Part shown: piece after piece, positions 9,466 to 17,424 of the stretch
Position numbering within the stretch: the stretch's first letter is position 1
Layout of the letters: every line of letters begins with the position of its first letter
Assembly (NCBI GenBank): GCA_902776835.1
Contig: CACYRK010000002.1
Location: 124,001 to 188,000 of the forward strand
Length of the DNA stretch: 64,000 bases
Origin: an uncultured Bacteroidales bacterium
Lineage (GTDB): Bacteria > Bacteroidota > Bacteroidia > Bacteroidales > Muribaculaceae
Direction of reading: 5' to 3'
Program-made: the position numbers and the translations under genes
Notes under the pieces: generated by a model
What the model was told of the DNA's origin: nothing
Database searches by the model: none
The model's input: the letters and a program-made list of their open reading frames with translations, nothing else

Positions 9466-12400
9466 ATGACAAAGAAATATATAGCAATGAGAACTCTATT
9501 AAAAACCATATTACTGCTGGCTGTGATGATGGTCGCCACCGACGGCGCAGCCCAACTGGTCGACCGTGCGACGTTTGAGCGCCACCAGGCGGCGGCTCGT
9601 GCCGTTAGCGCCAAGCAACGTAAAGCCAACGCTGCCGCACCCTACACAATCACACAGAACCCTTACCAAATCGAGGAGTTCACCCTCGAGCCTGGCAACT
9701 CGTCGGCGCAAGTCAAGGTCTATTTCAACACTGCTGTGATGGCTTCTTATCGCACACAGCGCTGCCCGCGCGTGGGTGAGTTTGAACTTAAATTACCGGC
9801 CGGCTACACCGTTACTGCGGTCGCTGCCGGCAGCGGACTGCAATACACCACAGGCGGCAATGTTCACACTCCCATCACCGTGACGGGATATTTTGTCGAA
9901 GAGACCAATACGCTTCAATTTCTGGCTTACGGCATCTGCGATGCCGCCGAGATGGCGTTGATGCCCACCGGACGCATCCACTACGCCACCCTCACAGTCG
10001 CGGCCACTAATGCCACTACCGGCAACTACTCGATGACGATGAGCAACGCCTGCTTCGGCATGGCCGACGAGCCGATGGATTTCAATATCTCAGGCACCTC
10101 CAACTTCGGCTTTAGCGTGCGCTCTACTTTGGCTACCGGTATTTCGCTGAATAGAACCTCGGCAACGATTGATGTTGGCCAGACACTGCAACTCGCCGCC
10201 ACCATCACGCCGAGCAAAGCCAGCCAGGCCGTTACGTGGAGGTCGAGCAACACCAGCGTGGTCACCGTGAACAGCAACGGCCTGGTGACCGCCAAGGCCC
10301 CCGGCACGGCCACCATCACTGCCACCACGCAAGACGGCACTAACCTGAGCGCCTCGTGCCAAGTGACGGTCAAGACACCTTCGGCCACTGGCATCAGTCT
10401 GAACAAGACCAGTTATACAATGAGCGTCAACACTTCGTTCCTGCTCGAGGCCACCGTCACGCCGAGCAATGCCAGCCAGGCCGTCACCTGGACGTCGAGC
10501 AACCCCAGCGTGGCCACCGTGAGCGGTACTGGCCAGGTGACAGGCAAAGCCCCGGGCAACGCCACAATCACCGCCACTACAACCGATGGCACAAACCTGA
10601 GCGCCAGTTGTCAGTTCACCATTACTCAGCCGGCCACCGGGGTGACGCTGAATCAAACCACGGCGAGCCTTGTCGTAAACCAGACGCTTCAACTCACAGC
10701 CACCGTCACGCCGAGTAACGCCACTAATAAGGTCGTTACCTGGTCGTCGAGCAACACCAGTGTGGCTACCGTGAGCAGCAACGGCATGGTGACTGCAAAA
10801 GCCCCGGGCAACGCCACAATCACCGTCACCACTACCGACGGCAGCAATAAGAGCGCCACATGCGCTGTGACCGTATCCGCTCAGTTGGCCACGGGCATCA
10901 CGCTCAACAAGACCTCGGCAACAATCAATAACGGCGAAACGCTGCAACTCACCGCCACCGTTACTCCGAGTTCGGTCAGTCAGGCGGTTACTTGGTCATC
11001 GAGCAACACCGCCGTGGCTACCGTAAGCAGTAGCGGCGTTGTGACCGCCAAAGGCCCCGGAATGGTAAATATCACCGCAACAACCACCGACGGCTCCAAC
11101 CTCAGTGCCAGTTGCGCCGTGACTGTGCGTCAACTGGTTACCGGCATAACCATGAGCCCAACCGAAGCGAGTGTGGCGATAGGCAACACGCTGCAACTCA
11201 CGGCTACCGTAACGCCGAGCAACGCCTCCAACAAGGCCTTGACATGGACGTCGAGCAACACCAGTGTGGCAACAGTAAACTCCAGCGGTCTTGTCACAGC
11301 CAAGGCCGTTGGCACGGCAACCATCAGCGCGACCACCAAGGATGGCACCAACTTGAGCGCCACTTGCGCTGTGACCGTGACACAGCAACTGGCCACGGGC
11401 ATTACACTCAGCCAAAGCGAGGCTGAAATCGGGGTGGGAGAGACCATAACCCTTACGGCCACAGTGACACCAGCCAATACGCCTAACAAAAATGTGGTGT
11501 GGCGCAGCGACAACAGTGCTATCGCCACCGTGGTGCGTGGCGTGGTGACCGGCGTGGGTGTGGGCGAGTGCATTATCAGCGCGACGACCACCGACGGCAG
11601 CAACCTCAGCGCCTATTGCCTTGTGATGGTCACTGGAGGCGGCACCGTCACCGAAATCCCTGTCACCGGAGTGACACTGAACTATACCAACATCAGCCTC
11701 GGCGTGGGTAACCAGCGAGTTATCAGGGCTACTGTCACGCCCAGTAACGCTACCAACAAGGGCCTGGCATGGAACACAAGCAAGGCCTCGGTGGCCACCA
11801 TCGATGCCGATGGCGTTCTTACTGCCGTTGGTGCCGGGCAGTGCGACATCACGGCCACATCGATCGACGGCACAAACATCAGTGCCACCTGCCATGTGAC
11901 TGTGACCGACAGCAGCGTGCCCGACTACCTCAGCGCCGAAGACATCAACGATGTGGTTGCCGGACAGTCGTTTGTCATTCCTGTGGCACTGACCAATCAG
12001 GATGACATCACTGGTTTGCAAGCCGACCTGTATTTGCCTAATGGCATTATCCTGCCCGATTACAACGATGACGATGAATTTGTCACCCTCGAACCCTCGC
12101 GCAAGGGCCGCGGCCATTCGGTAAATGCCACTGTGACCGCTGTGGCGACGCGCATCGTGGCCTCGTCGGGATATAACAGTGTCTTCCAGGGCAACTCGGG
12201 CACCGTGATGTATATCTACCTGAGGATGAGCGATAATGCCAGTCCCGGACGCTATGGCATCGACTTGAAGAATATCCAACTTACCACTCCCACTGGTCAA
12301 ATCATCAGTGCGCCCGACGTGGCTGTGAACATTGGTTCCATGACCCACCATAGTGGTGATGCCAACGGCGACGGCGTGATTGACAACCCTGATTACACCA

Positions 12401-13191
12401 TCACAGTCAACTATCTGCTTGGACAAAGTGTGAGTAACTTTATGTTTGACGCTGCCGACATGGACGGCAACGGCCGCATTATTGTCAACGACCTTCCGCT
12501 TATCATCGATGCTGCGTTGCACTTCGACTTCGACAGCCAGTCTAATGCTCCGCGCCGCGCCCCCAAGCAGGCCTCGGCAAACAATAGGCTCTATATTAAC
12601 GATTTCGACCTTGCCGGCAACAAGACTGTGACGCTCAACTTGAATTTGAACAACAGTACACAGTTTGTGGCTTTGCAGTGCGACATCTTGTTGCCGCAAG
12701 GACTGTCGATTGTCGAGCAGACCGATGCCGACGGTTATCCGACTTACGCCACGCTCGTGGCCTCGCGCAGCAACGATCACCTGCCGTGGACCGATATTAC
12801 CAACCACGGCGATGTACGCATGATTGCCGCCAACAGCACCAATAAGACCTTCAAAGGCAGCAGCGGCGCTTTGGCGAAAATTAAGGTGAAAAGTGCGGCA
12901 GGCTTCAGTGGCGAGCACCAGATTCTCCTGAAGAATATTGTGTGCTCCGATGCCAATGCCGCACGTTACGCGCTGCCCGACGCCATCTGCCGCATCAATC
13001 ATGTTGACAGCCTTCAGGGTGATGTGGATGGCAATGGCGAGGTGAACGGCACCGACCTGAACATCCTTATCAACATCATCCTTGGCAAGGACAACGCCGC
13101 CAACTACGATGGCCGTGCCAACGTCGACGGCAATGGCAGTGTCGACGGCAATGACCTCAACGCAATGATCAACATCCTCTTGGGAAAATAA
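9466..13191 (+). CDS. Large secreted Big_2 repeat protein with cohesin-like and dockerin-like modules
   Basis: A 1241-residue protein with a signal peptide ending near GAAQ. An N-terminal beta-rich domain (about 35-220) resembles a cohesin fold. Seven bacterial Ig-like Big_2 domains of about 83 residues follow (about 221-820), each with a TGI(S/T)LN start, SNTSVATV core and (S/A)xC end. Then comes a cohesin-like domain with a dockerin-like pair (DANGDGVIDNPD, DMDGNGRIIVND), and a second cohesin-like domain with a terminal pair (DVDGNGEVNGTD, DVDGNGSVDGND). Big_2 arrays usually act as extracellular stalks. An in-frame ATG at 9487 is an alternative start that also leaves a signal peptide. Binding partner unknown. 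Confidence 0.85.
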   Translation: MTKKYIAMRTLLKTILLLAVMMVATDGAAQLVDRATFERHQAAARAVSAKQRKANAAAPYTITQNPYQIEEFTLEPGNSSAQVKVYFNTAVMASYRTQRCPRVGEFELKLPAGYTVTAVAAGSGLQYTTGGNVHTPITVTGYFVEETNTLQFLAYGICDAAEMALMPTGRIHYATLTVAATNATTGNYSMTMSNACFGMADEPMDFNISGTSNFGFSVRSTLATGISLNRTSATIDVGQTLQLAATITPSKASQAVTWRSSNTSVVTVNSNGLVTAKAPGTATITATTQDGTNLSASCQVTVKTPSATGISLNKTSYTMSVNTSFLLEATVTPSNASQAVTWTSSNPSVATVSGTGQVTGKAPGNATITATTTDGTNLSASCQFTITQPATGVTLNQTTASLVVNQTLQLTATVTPSNATNKVVTWSSSNTSVATVSSNGMVTAKAPGNATITVTTTDGSNKSATCAVTVSAQLATGITLNKTSATINNGETLQLTATVTPSSVSQAVTWSSSNTAVATVSSSGVVTAKGPGMVNITATTTDGSNLSASCAVTVRQLVTGITMSPTEASVAIGNTLQLTATVTPSNASNKALTWTSSNTSVATVNSSGLVTAKAVGTATISATTKDGTNLSATCAVTVTQQLATGITLSQSEAEIGVGETITLTATVTPANTPNKNVVWRSDNSAIATVVRGVVTGVGVGECIISATTTDGSNLSAYCLVMVTGGGTVTEIPVTGVTLNYTNISLGVGNQRVIRATVTPSNATNKGLAWNTSKASVATIDADGVLTAVGAGQCDITATSIDGTNISATCHVTVTDSSVPDYLSAEDINDVVAGQSFVIPVALTNQDDITGLQADLYLPNGIILPDYNDDDEFVTLEPSRKGRGHSVNATVTAVATRIVASSGYNSVFQGNSGTVMYIYLRMSDNASPGRYGIDLKNIQLTTPTGQIISAPDVAVNIGSMTHHSGDANGDGVIDNPDYTITVNYLLGQSVSNFMFDAADMDGNGRIIVNDLPLIIDAALHFDFDSQSNAPRRAPKQASANNRLYINDFDLAGNKTVTLNLNLNNSTQFVALQCDILLPQGLSIVEQTDADGYPTYATLVASRSNDHLPWTDITNHGDVRMIAANSTNKTFKGSSGALAKIKVKSAAGFSGEHQILLKNIVCSDANAARYALPDAICRINHVDSLQGDVDGNGEVNGTDLNILINIILGKDNAANYDGRANVDGNGSVDGNDLNAMINILLGK

Positions 13192-13198
13192 CAATCAC

Positions 13199-13243
13199 TA
13201 AGGTCGTTAAAGCCCTTAAGGCCCTTAACGACCTTAATAACTT
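13199..13243. repeat. Left array of 9-bp repeats
   Basis: Four 9-bp units in strict register (TAAGGTCGT, TAAAGCCCT, TAAGGCCCT, TAACGACCT) plus a degenerate fifth. The array is nearly self-complementary, because TAAGG and CCTTA recur in opposite sense. It occupies the gap between the Big_2 gene and the four-helix-bundle gene and ends 13 bases before the latter's ATG. A longer array of the same units lies downstream (13821-13901). Confidence 0.9.
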
Positions 13244-13256
13244 CAAAAAGAAAACA

Positions 13257-13823
13257 ATGAGTGATTTCCTGCCACAAAACGGCAATTATCGGAATTTGAT
13301 TGCTTATCAAAAGGCCGAATGCATCTACGATGTGACGTTCTTCTTTGCTCATAAGTATTTGGGCAAAGGTGATCGCACTATCGACCAGATGATTCAGGCT
13401 GCTCGCAGTGGCAAGCAAAATATTGCTGAAGGCAGTGCGGCGTCGGCAACCTCGAAAGAGACCGAAATCAAGCTCGTGAATGTGGCAAAAGCGAGTATGC
13501 AGGAGCTGCTTGTGGACTATGAGGATTATCTGCGAGTGAGGAACTTAGAGCGTTGGAGTGACACCGACAAGCGGTTTTTACAGACCAAAGAGGTGGCTGC
13601 ACGCCATAACGATTCGGAGTTTTATCGCCAGGCTATCGAGAGTCGCTCCGACGAAACGATAGCCAACATCGCCATCATCCTCATCAACCAAGTGGATTAC
13701 CTGCTTTTCCGCTTGATAGAGCGCCTGAAGAGCGATTTCCTGAAGAATGGTGGCATCAGGGAAGCAATGTCGCAAGCTCGCAAAAACTACTTAAATAACA
13801 ACAATAAATCAAAAGGCCATTAA
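13257..13823 (+). CDS. Four-helix-bundle protein (S23/IVP and bAvd-like family)
   Basis: A 188-residue protein of the family first described from open frames inside 23S rRNA intervening sequences and related to the Avd accessory protein of diversity-generating retroelements. Diagnostic segments are NYRNLIAYQKAECIYD near residue 10, and DQMIQAARSGKQNIAEGSAAS near residues 43-62 with the RSGxQNIAEG core. Members form helical bundles that can bind nucleic acid; the cellular role of free-standing copies is unclear. The stop codon is the first three bases of the downstream 9-bp repeat array, and the ATG lies 13 bases after the upstream array. No reverse transcriptase or variable-repeat pair is present nearby. 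Confidence 0.85.
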   Translation: MSDFLPQNGNYRNLIAYQKAECIYDVTFFFAHKYLGKGDRTIDQMIQAARSGKQNIAEGSAASATSKETEIKLVNVAKASMQELLVDYEDYLRVRNLERWSDTDKRFLQTKEVAARHNDSEFYRQAIESRSDETIANIAIILINQVDYLLFRLIERLKSDFLKNGGIREAMSQARKNYLNNNNKSKGH

Positions 13824-13901
13824 AGTCCTTAACGACCTTAAAGCCCTTAAGGCCAATAAGGTCACTAAGGTCGTTAAGGTCCTTAAAGCCCTTAATGACC
13901 T
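13821..13901. repeat. Right array of 9-bp repeats
   Basis: Nine consecutive 9-bp units in register: TAAAGTCCT, TAACGACCT, TAAAGCCCT, TAAGGCCAA, TAAGGTCAC, TAAGGTCGT, TAAGGTCCT, TAAAGCCCT, TAATGACCT, followed by a T-run. The first unit supplies the stop codon of the four-helix-bundle gene. A 17-base stretch around 13838-13854 is identical to one in the left array, and parts of the two arrays are complementary, so the transcript could fold with the gene in a closed loop. Confidence 0.9.
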
Positions 13902-13972
13902 TATTTTTTGTGGTGATTCGTGAAATTCTCGTTAAAAATCGGGGGTGGTTGTAGAAAAAGTGGGGTGGGGTG

Positions 13973-14003
13973 TTTCGGGTGTCGTGGAATAGTCGTAATT
14001 TTG
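13973..14003 (+). promoter_or_regulatory. Promoter of the tgt operon
   Basis: -7 box TAATTTTG at 13996-14003, with TTTC (one mismatch to TTTG) 19 bases upstream. The tgt ATG follows 20 bases after the -7 box. Confidence 0.65.
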
Positions 14004-14023
14004 TAAGTTTTTAAATACACAGT

Positions 14024-15154
14024 ATGGACTATAAAGTGAATGCTACTGCGCCGGGCTCAGCCGCTCGTGCCGGACTGATTACGACCGACCACGGAACCAT
14101 CGAGACACCCATCTTTATGCCGGTGGGTACGCTGGGTGCCGTGAAGGCTGTGCATATGACTGAGTTGCGCGACGACATCAAGGCGCAAATCATCCTTGGC
14201 AACACTTATCATTTGTATCTTCGCCCGGGCATGGACATCATTGGCCGTGCCGGAGGTCTGCATAAATTCAACGGCTGGGACCGCCCGATACTTACCGATA
14301 GCGGCGGCTTCCAGGTGTTCTCGCTGTCGGAGAACCGTAAACTCAAGCCCGAGGGTGTGACCTTCCGTAGCCATATCGACGGCTCGAAGCACCTGTTTAC
14401 GCCCGAGAATGTGGTTGACATTCAGCGCATAATCGGCAGCGACATTATGATGGCGCTCGATGAGTGTCCTCCGGGCACCAGCGATCGCGCCTACGCCGAG
14501 AAGTCGCTACGCCTGACGCAGCACTGGCTCGAGCGTGGCTGGAAGCACTTCAATGCCACGCAGCCGCACTATGGCCACCGCCAGGCCTATTTCCCTATTG
14601 TTCAGGGCTGCGTGTATAAGGACTTGCGACAGGATGCCGCCAAGCATGTGGCCGACTTGGGAGCCGACGGTAACGCTATCGGCGGCCTCGCTGTGGGTGA
14701 GCCCACCGAGGTGATGTACGACATGATTGAGGTGGTAAACGAGATTCTGCCGCAGGACAAGCCGCGCTACCTGATGGGCGTGGGCACTCCGGCCAACATC
14801 CTCGAGGCCATCGACCGCGGTGTGGACATGATGGACTGTGTGATGCCCACCCGCAACGGCCGCAACGGCATGTTGTTTACCCAGCACGGCATCATGAACA
14901 TGCGCAACCTCAAGTGGGCCGACGACTTCTCGCCCCTGCAGGAAGACGGCGCCAGCGTGGTCGACCGCCTCTACACCAAGGCTTACCTGCGCCACCTGTT
15001 CATCGCGCAGGAACTGCTCGCGCTGCAAATCGCCAGCATCCACAATCTTGCCTTCTACTTGTGGCTGGTGGGCGAGGCGCGCCGCCACATCATCGAGGGC
15101 GACTTCAAGTCGTGGAAAACCGACATGGTGGAGCGAGTGACCCGTCGCCTGTAA
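14024..15154 (+). CDS. tgt: tRNA-guanine transglycosylase
   Basis: A 376-residue enzyme that swaps guanine-34 for a queuine precursor in tRNAs with GUN anticodons. The base-binding motif DSGGFQVFS is near residue 92 and GGLAVGE near 228; the AV form is typical of bacterial enzymes that use preQ1. The MPTRNGRNG segment is near residue 275. Unusually, the Cys-x-Cys-x2-Cys zinc ligands normally found before the YLRHL segment are absent (SPLQEDGASVVDRLYTKAY interrupted around residue 310); the later His in SIHNL remains. Length and all catalytic segments are otherwise normal. It leads a run with an LptF/G gene 19 bases downstream. Confidence 0.95.
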   Translation: MDYKVNATAPGSAARAGLITTDHGTIETPIFMPVGTLGAVKAVHMTELRDDIKAQIILGNTYHLYLRPGMDIIGRAGGLHKFNGWDRPILTDSGGFQVFSLSENRKLKPEGVTFRSHIDGSKHLFTPENVVDIQRIIGSDIMMALDECPPGTSDRAYAEKSLRLTQHWLERGWKHFNATQPHYGHRQAYFPIVQGCVYKDLRQDAAKHVADLGADGNAIGGLAVGEPTEVMYDMIEVVNEILPQDKPRYLMGVGTPANILEAIDRGVDMMDCVMPTRNGRNGMLFTQHGIMNMRNLKWADDFSPLQEDGASVVDRLYTKAYLRHLFIAQELLALQIASIHNLAFYLWLVGEARRHIIEGDFKSWKTDMVERVTRRL

Positions 15155-15173
15155 CCGCTTATAACCGAATACG

Positions 15174-16421
15174 ATGAGCGACGAAACTACACATATCCTG
15201 CCCGACGCACCCGAGGCCACTGACGAGGCCACGAAGGTTGCCGACGAGGCCGTGGTTAATGCCGACGCCCCCGAGGCCGCTGACGAGGCAACGAAGGTTG
15301 CCGACACCCCCGCTGAGGCGCCTAAGGCCGAGAAGCCCGCGCGACGACCGCTGGTCAAGAAGTTCGATATCTACATTATCAAGAACTTCTTGGGCACCTA
15401 TGTGTTTGCCATTCTGTTGCTGTTTGCCATCGTCATCATGTTTGACGTTAACGAGAAACTCGACGCCGTCATCAACGCCCCGTGGAAGGAGACAGTGTTC
15501 AAGTACTTCCTCAACTTCTTGCCCTTTGTGGCGAGCCAGTTCAGCCCCCTATTCACGTTTATCGCGGTGATTTTCTTCACCTCGCGCCTGGCCGACCGCA
15601 GCGAGATTATCGCCATGCTCTCGAGCGGCATCAGTTTCAACCGCCTCGCCATCCCATACATCGTGAGTGCCGCGGTGATTGCCGCCAGCAGTTATGCGCT
15701 GTCGGCCTATGTGATTCCGCCCGCCAACGTCAAGCGCATCGAGTACACCAACCAATGGGTGAAAAACAAGGCGGTGGTGTATGCCGACAATGTGCAGATG
15801 CAGGTGCGCGAAGGCCTGATGGCCTACCTCTCGCGCTACGACAACACCACTCGCACCGGATTCCGCTTCAGTCTCGACGAGTACGACGGCAAGAAACTCA
15901 AGTCGCGCCTCACTGCCGAGAACGTGCGCTACGACAGCATCGGGCGCTGGACGCTGAAAAACTATGTCGACCGCAATTTCGACGGTCTGCACGAGACCAT
16001 GACAACAGGGGCGTCGCTCGACACCCTGCTGGGCATTGAGCCGCGTGATTTCCTGATTTCGAAAAACGATGAGCAGACGCTCACCTCGCCCGAACTGAAA
16101 TACTACATCGACCGGCAGAAGGCGCGTGGCGTAGGCAATATCAAGTCGTTCGAGATTGAGTATGAGCGTCGCTTGGCCATGACGGCGGCGGCATTTATCC
16201 TTACCATCATCGGACTCTCGCTGTCGTCGCGCAAGGTGAGGGGAGGCATGGGCAAAAACATTGCCATCGGTCTGTTGCTGAGTTTCTCCTACATCCTGTT
16301 TATGCAGGTGACCTCCACCTTTGCCATCTCGGGCTACACCTCGGCGCGCGTGGCGATGTGGATTCCCAACGTGCTCTACACAATCATCGCCGTCGTCCTC
16401 TACCGCCGCGCCATGCGGTGA
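15174..16421 (+). CDS. LptF/LptG-family permease with acidic N-terminal extension
   Basis: A 415-residue inner-membrane protein of the YjgP/YjgQ lipopolysaccharide export family. The conserved part starts near residue 60 (KKFDIYIIKNFLGTY), with helices at about 70-90, 110-130 and 155-180, a periplasmic domain, and three helices at about 335-410. The first 58 residues are an Ala/Glu/Asp-rich, low-complexity cytoplasmic tail containing a 20-residue tandem duplication (60-bp DNA repeat at 15203-15305). That tail is not part of the usual family. No ATG between 15174 and the core would restore the usual start. It follows tgt closely and precedes a TPR gene by 29 bases. Confidence 0.88.
   Translation: MSDETTHILPDAPEATDEATKVADEAVVNADAPEAADEATKVADTPAEAPKAEKPARRPLVKKFDIYIIKNFLGTYVFAILLLFAIVIMFDVNEKLDAVINAPWKETVFKYFLNFLPFVASQFSPLFTFIAVIFFTSRLADRSEIIAMLSSGISFNRLAIPYIVSAAVIAASSYALSAYVIPPANVKRIEYTNQWVKNKAVVYADNVQMQVREGLMAYLSRYDNTTRTGFRFSLDEYDGKKLKSRLTAENVRYDSIGRWTLKNYVDRNFDGLHETMTTGASLDTLLGIEPRDFLISKNDEQTLTSPELKYYIDRQKARGVGNIKSFEIEYERRLAMTAAAFILTIIGLSLSSRKVRGGMGKNIAIGLLLSFSYILFMQVTSTFAISGYTSARVAMWIPNVLYTIIAVVLYRRAMR
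15203..15305 (+). repeat. 60-bp tandem duplication in LptF/G N-terminus
   Basis: A 43-base block at 15203-15245 recurs at 15263-15305 with few changes. It encodes the duplicated DAPEA(T/A)DEATKVAD motif and lies in frame, so it lengthens the acidic tail without breaking the gene. Confidence 0.85.
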
Positions 16422-16450
16422 TGCCAGGGCTGGTGACATGATTTTAAACA

Positions 16451-17377
16451 ATGATGAAACACATTATTTATATAATTGTTGCATGCTTGGCCGTCACGAC
16501 AGCCCAAGCCCAGGTGATTACGCAACTCGCCAAGGAGGCCATGCAGATTCCTCGCGGCGACCGCCCCGACGATGACAAGGGTATCAACCAACTTGAGAAA
16601 TACACGGTAAACGTCGACACCACGAGTGCCTACAATGCTCTGCTTGACTCGGTGCAGCAAGCCACCGACGCGCAGCAGTGGAGCCGCGCCGAGCAGTTTA
16701 TCAAGCAGATGGTGGCCCTTGATCCCACCAATGTCAACAACTCGTTGCTGCTGTCGAACCTCGGCACAGTGCAGCGAATGCAAGGCAAATTCGACGACGC
16801 TCTGCGAAGTTACAACATGGCCCTCGACATGACGCCTAACGCTGTGGCGATACTTACCAACCGTGGCGTGCTGCACATTCAGCGCGGCGAACTTGACGCT
16901 GCCGATGCCGACTTGCAGCGCGTTGTGGAACGCGACGCCCAAAACGAGGAGGCGCTGTTCTGGCTTGCCTTCATCGCCATGAACCGCGGACAAGCCGATG
17001 TGGCAGCATCGCGCCTCGACGAAATCCTGGCTTTTAACCCGCGTTCGGTGCAGGCGCTCGAGGGAAAGGCCTTGTTGGCCAAAGCCACTGGTGATTACAC
17101 TAATGCTTTAAGTTTGTATACTCAACTGATTGAAAATGCGCAGGATGCCGACTATTACGCTAATCGTGCCGACTGCGCTCTCATGTTGCGCAATCTGAGT
17201 CAAGCCAGCGAGGACATCCAGAGCGCGCTAAACATCAATCCCGATGATGGTTACCTGTACTTGCTGCGCGCCAAACTCAATAAGATGCGTTTTAACTTCG
17301 ACGATATGGAGCGCGACATAAAACTCGCTGAGCAACACGGCGTTGACCCTGAAGAGATACAAAATTCCTTGAAATAA
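16451..17377 (+). CDS. Tetratricopeptide repeat protein, secreted to periplasm
   Basis: A 308-residue protein with a signal peptide (MMKHIIYIIVACLAVTTAQA). From about residue 70 it is a chain of TPR helices: units such as VNNSLLLSNLGTVQRMQGKF, LTNRGVLHIQRGELDAADAD and ALFWLAFIAMNRGQADVAAS mark roughly six repeats. TPR arrays are protein-protein scaffolds; the partner here is unknown. It starts 29 bases after the LptF/G gene and probably ends the tgt operon, since a promoter for the next gene follows in the short gap. Confidence 0.82.
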   Translation: MMKHIIYIIVACLAVTTAQAQVITQLAKEAMQIPRGDRPDDDKGINQLEKYTVNVDTTSAYNALLDSVQQATDAQQWSRAEQFIKQMVALDPTNVNNSLLLSNLGTVQRMQGKFDDALRSYNMALDMTPNAVAILTNRGVLHIQRGELDAADADLQRVVERDAQNEEALFWLAFIAMNRGQADVAASRLDEILAFNPRSVQALEGKALLAKATGDYTNALSLYTQLIENAQDADYYANRADCALMLRNLSQASEDIQSALNINPDDGYLYLLRAKLNKMRFNFDDMERDIKLAEQHGVDPEEIQNSLK

Positions 17378-17388
17378 CGTTTTTTTGC

Positions 17389-17419
17389 ATTGTCACTTCA
17401 GAATATTTTTGTAATTTTG
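17389..17419 (+). promoter_or_regulatory. Promoter abutting the HU/SPOR gene start
   Basis: ATTG at 17389-17392, 19 bases, then TAATTTTG at 17412-17419. The ATG at 17425 is only 5 bases after the -7 box, so transcription should begin at or next to the start codon and give a leaderless mRNA. Confidence 0.6.
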
Positions 17420-17424
17420 CAGTG

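Noticed and set aside
10996-13194. 732-codon minus-strand frame opposite the Big_2 gene
   Set aside because: Its apparent repeats are the mirror image of the Big_2 repeats on the plus strand.
13257-13823. Diversity-generating retroelement accessory protein (Avd)
   Set aside because: The fold family fits, but there is no reverse transcriptase or template/variable repeat within the window.
13199-13901. Possible CRISPR array
   Set aside because: Units are 9 bases, contiguous and without unique spacers; no cas genes.
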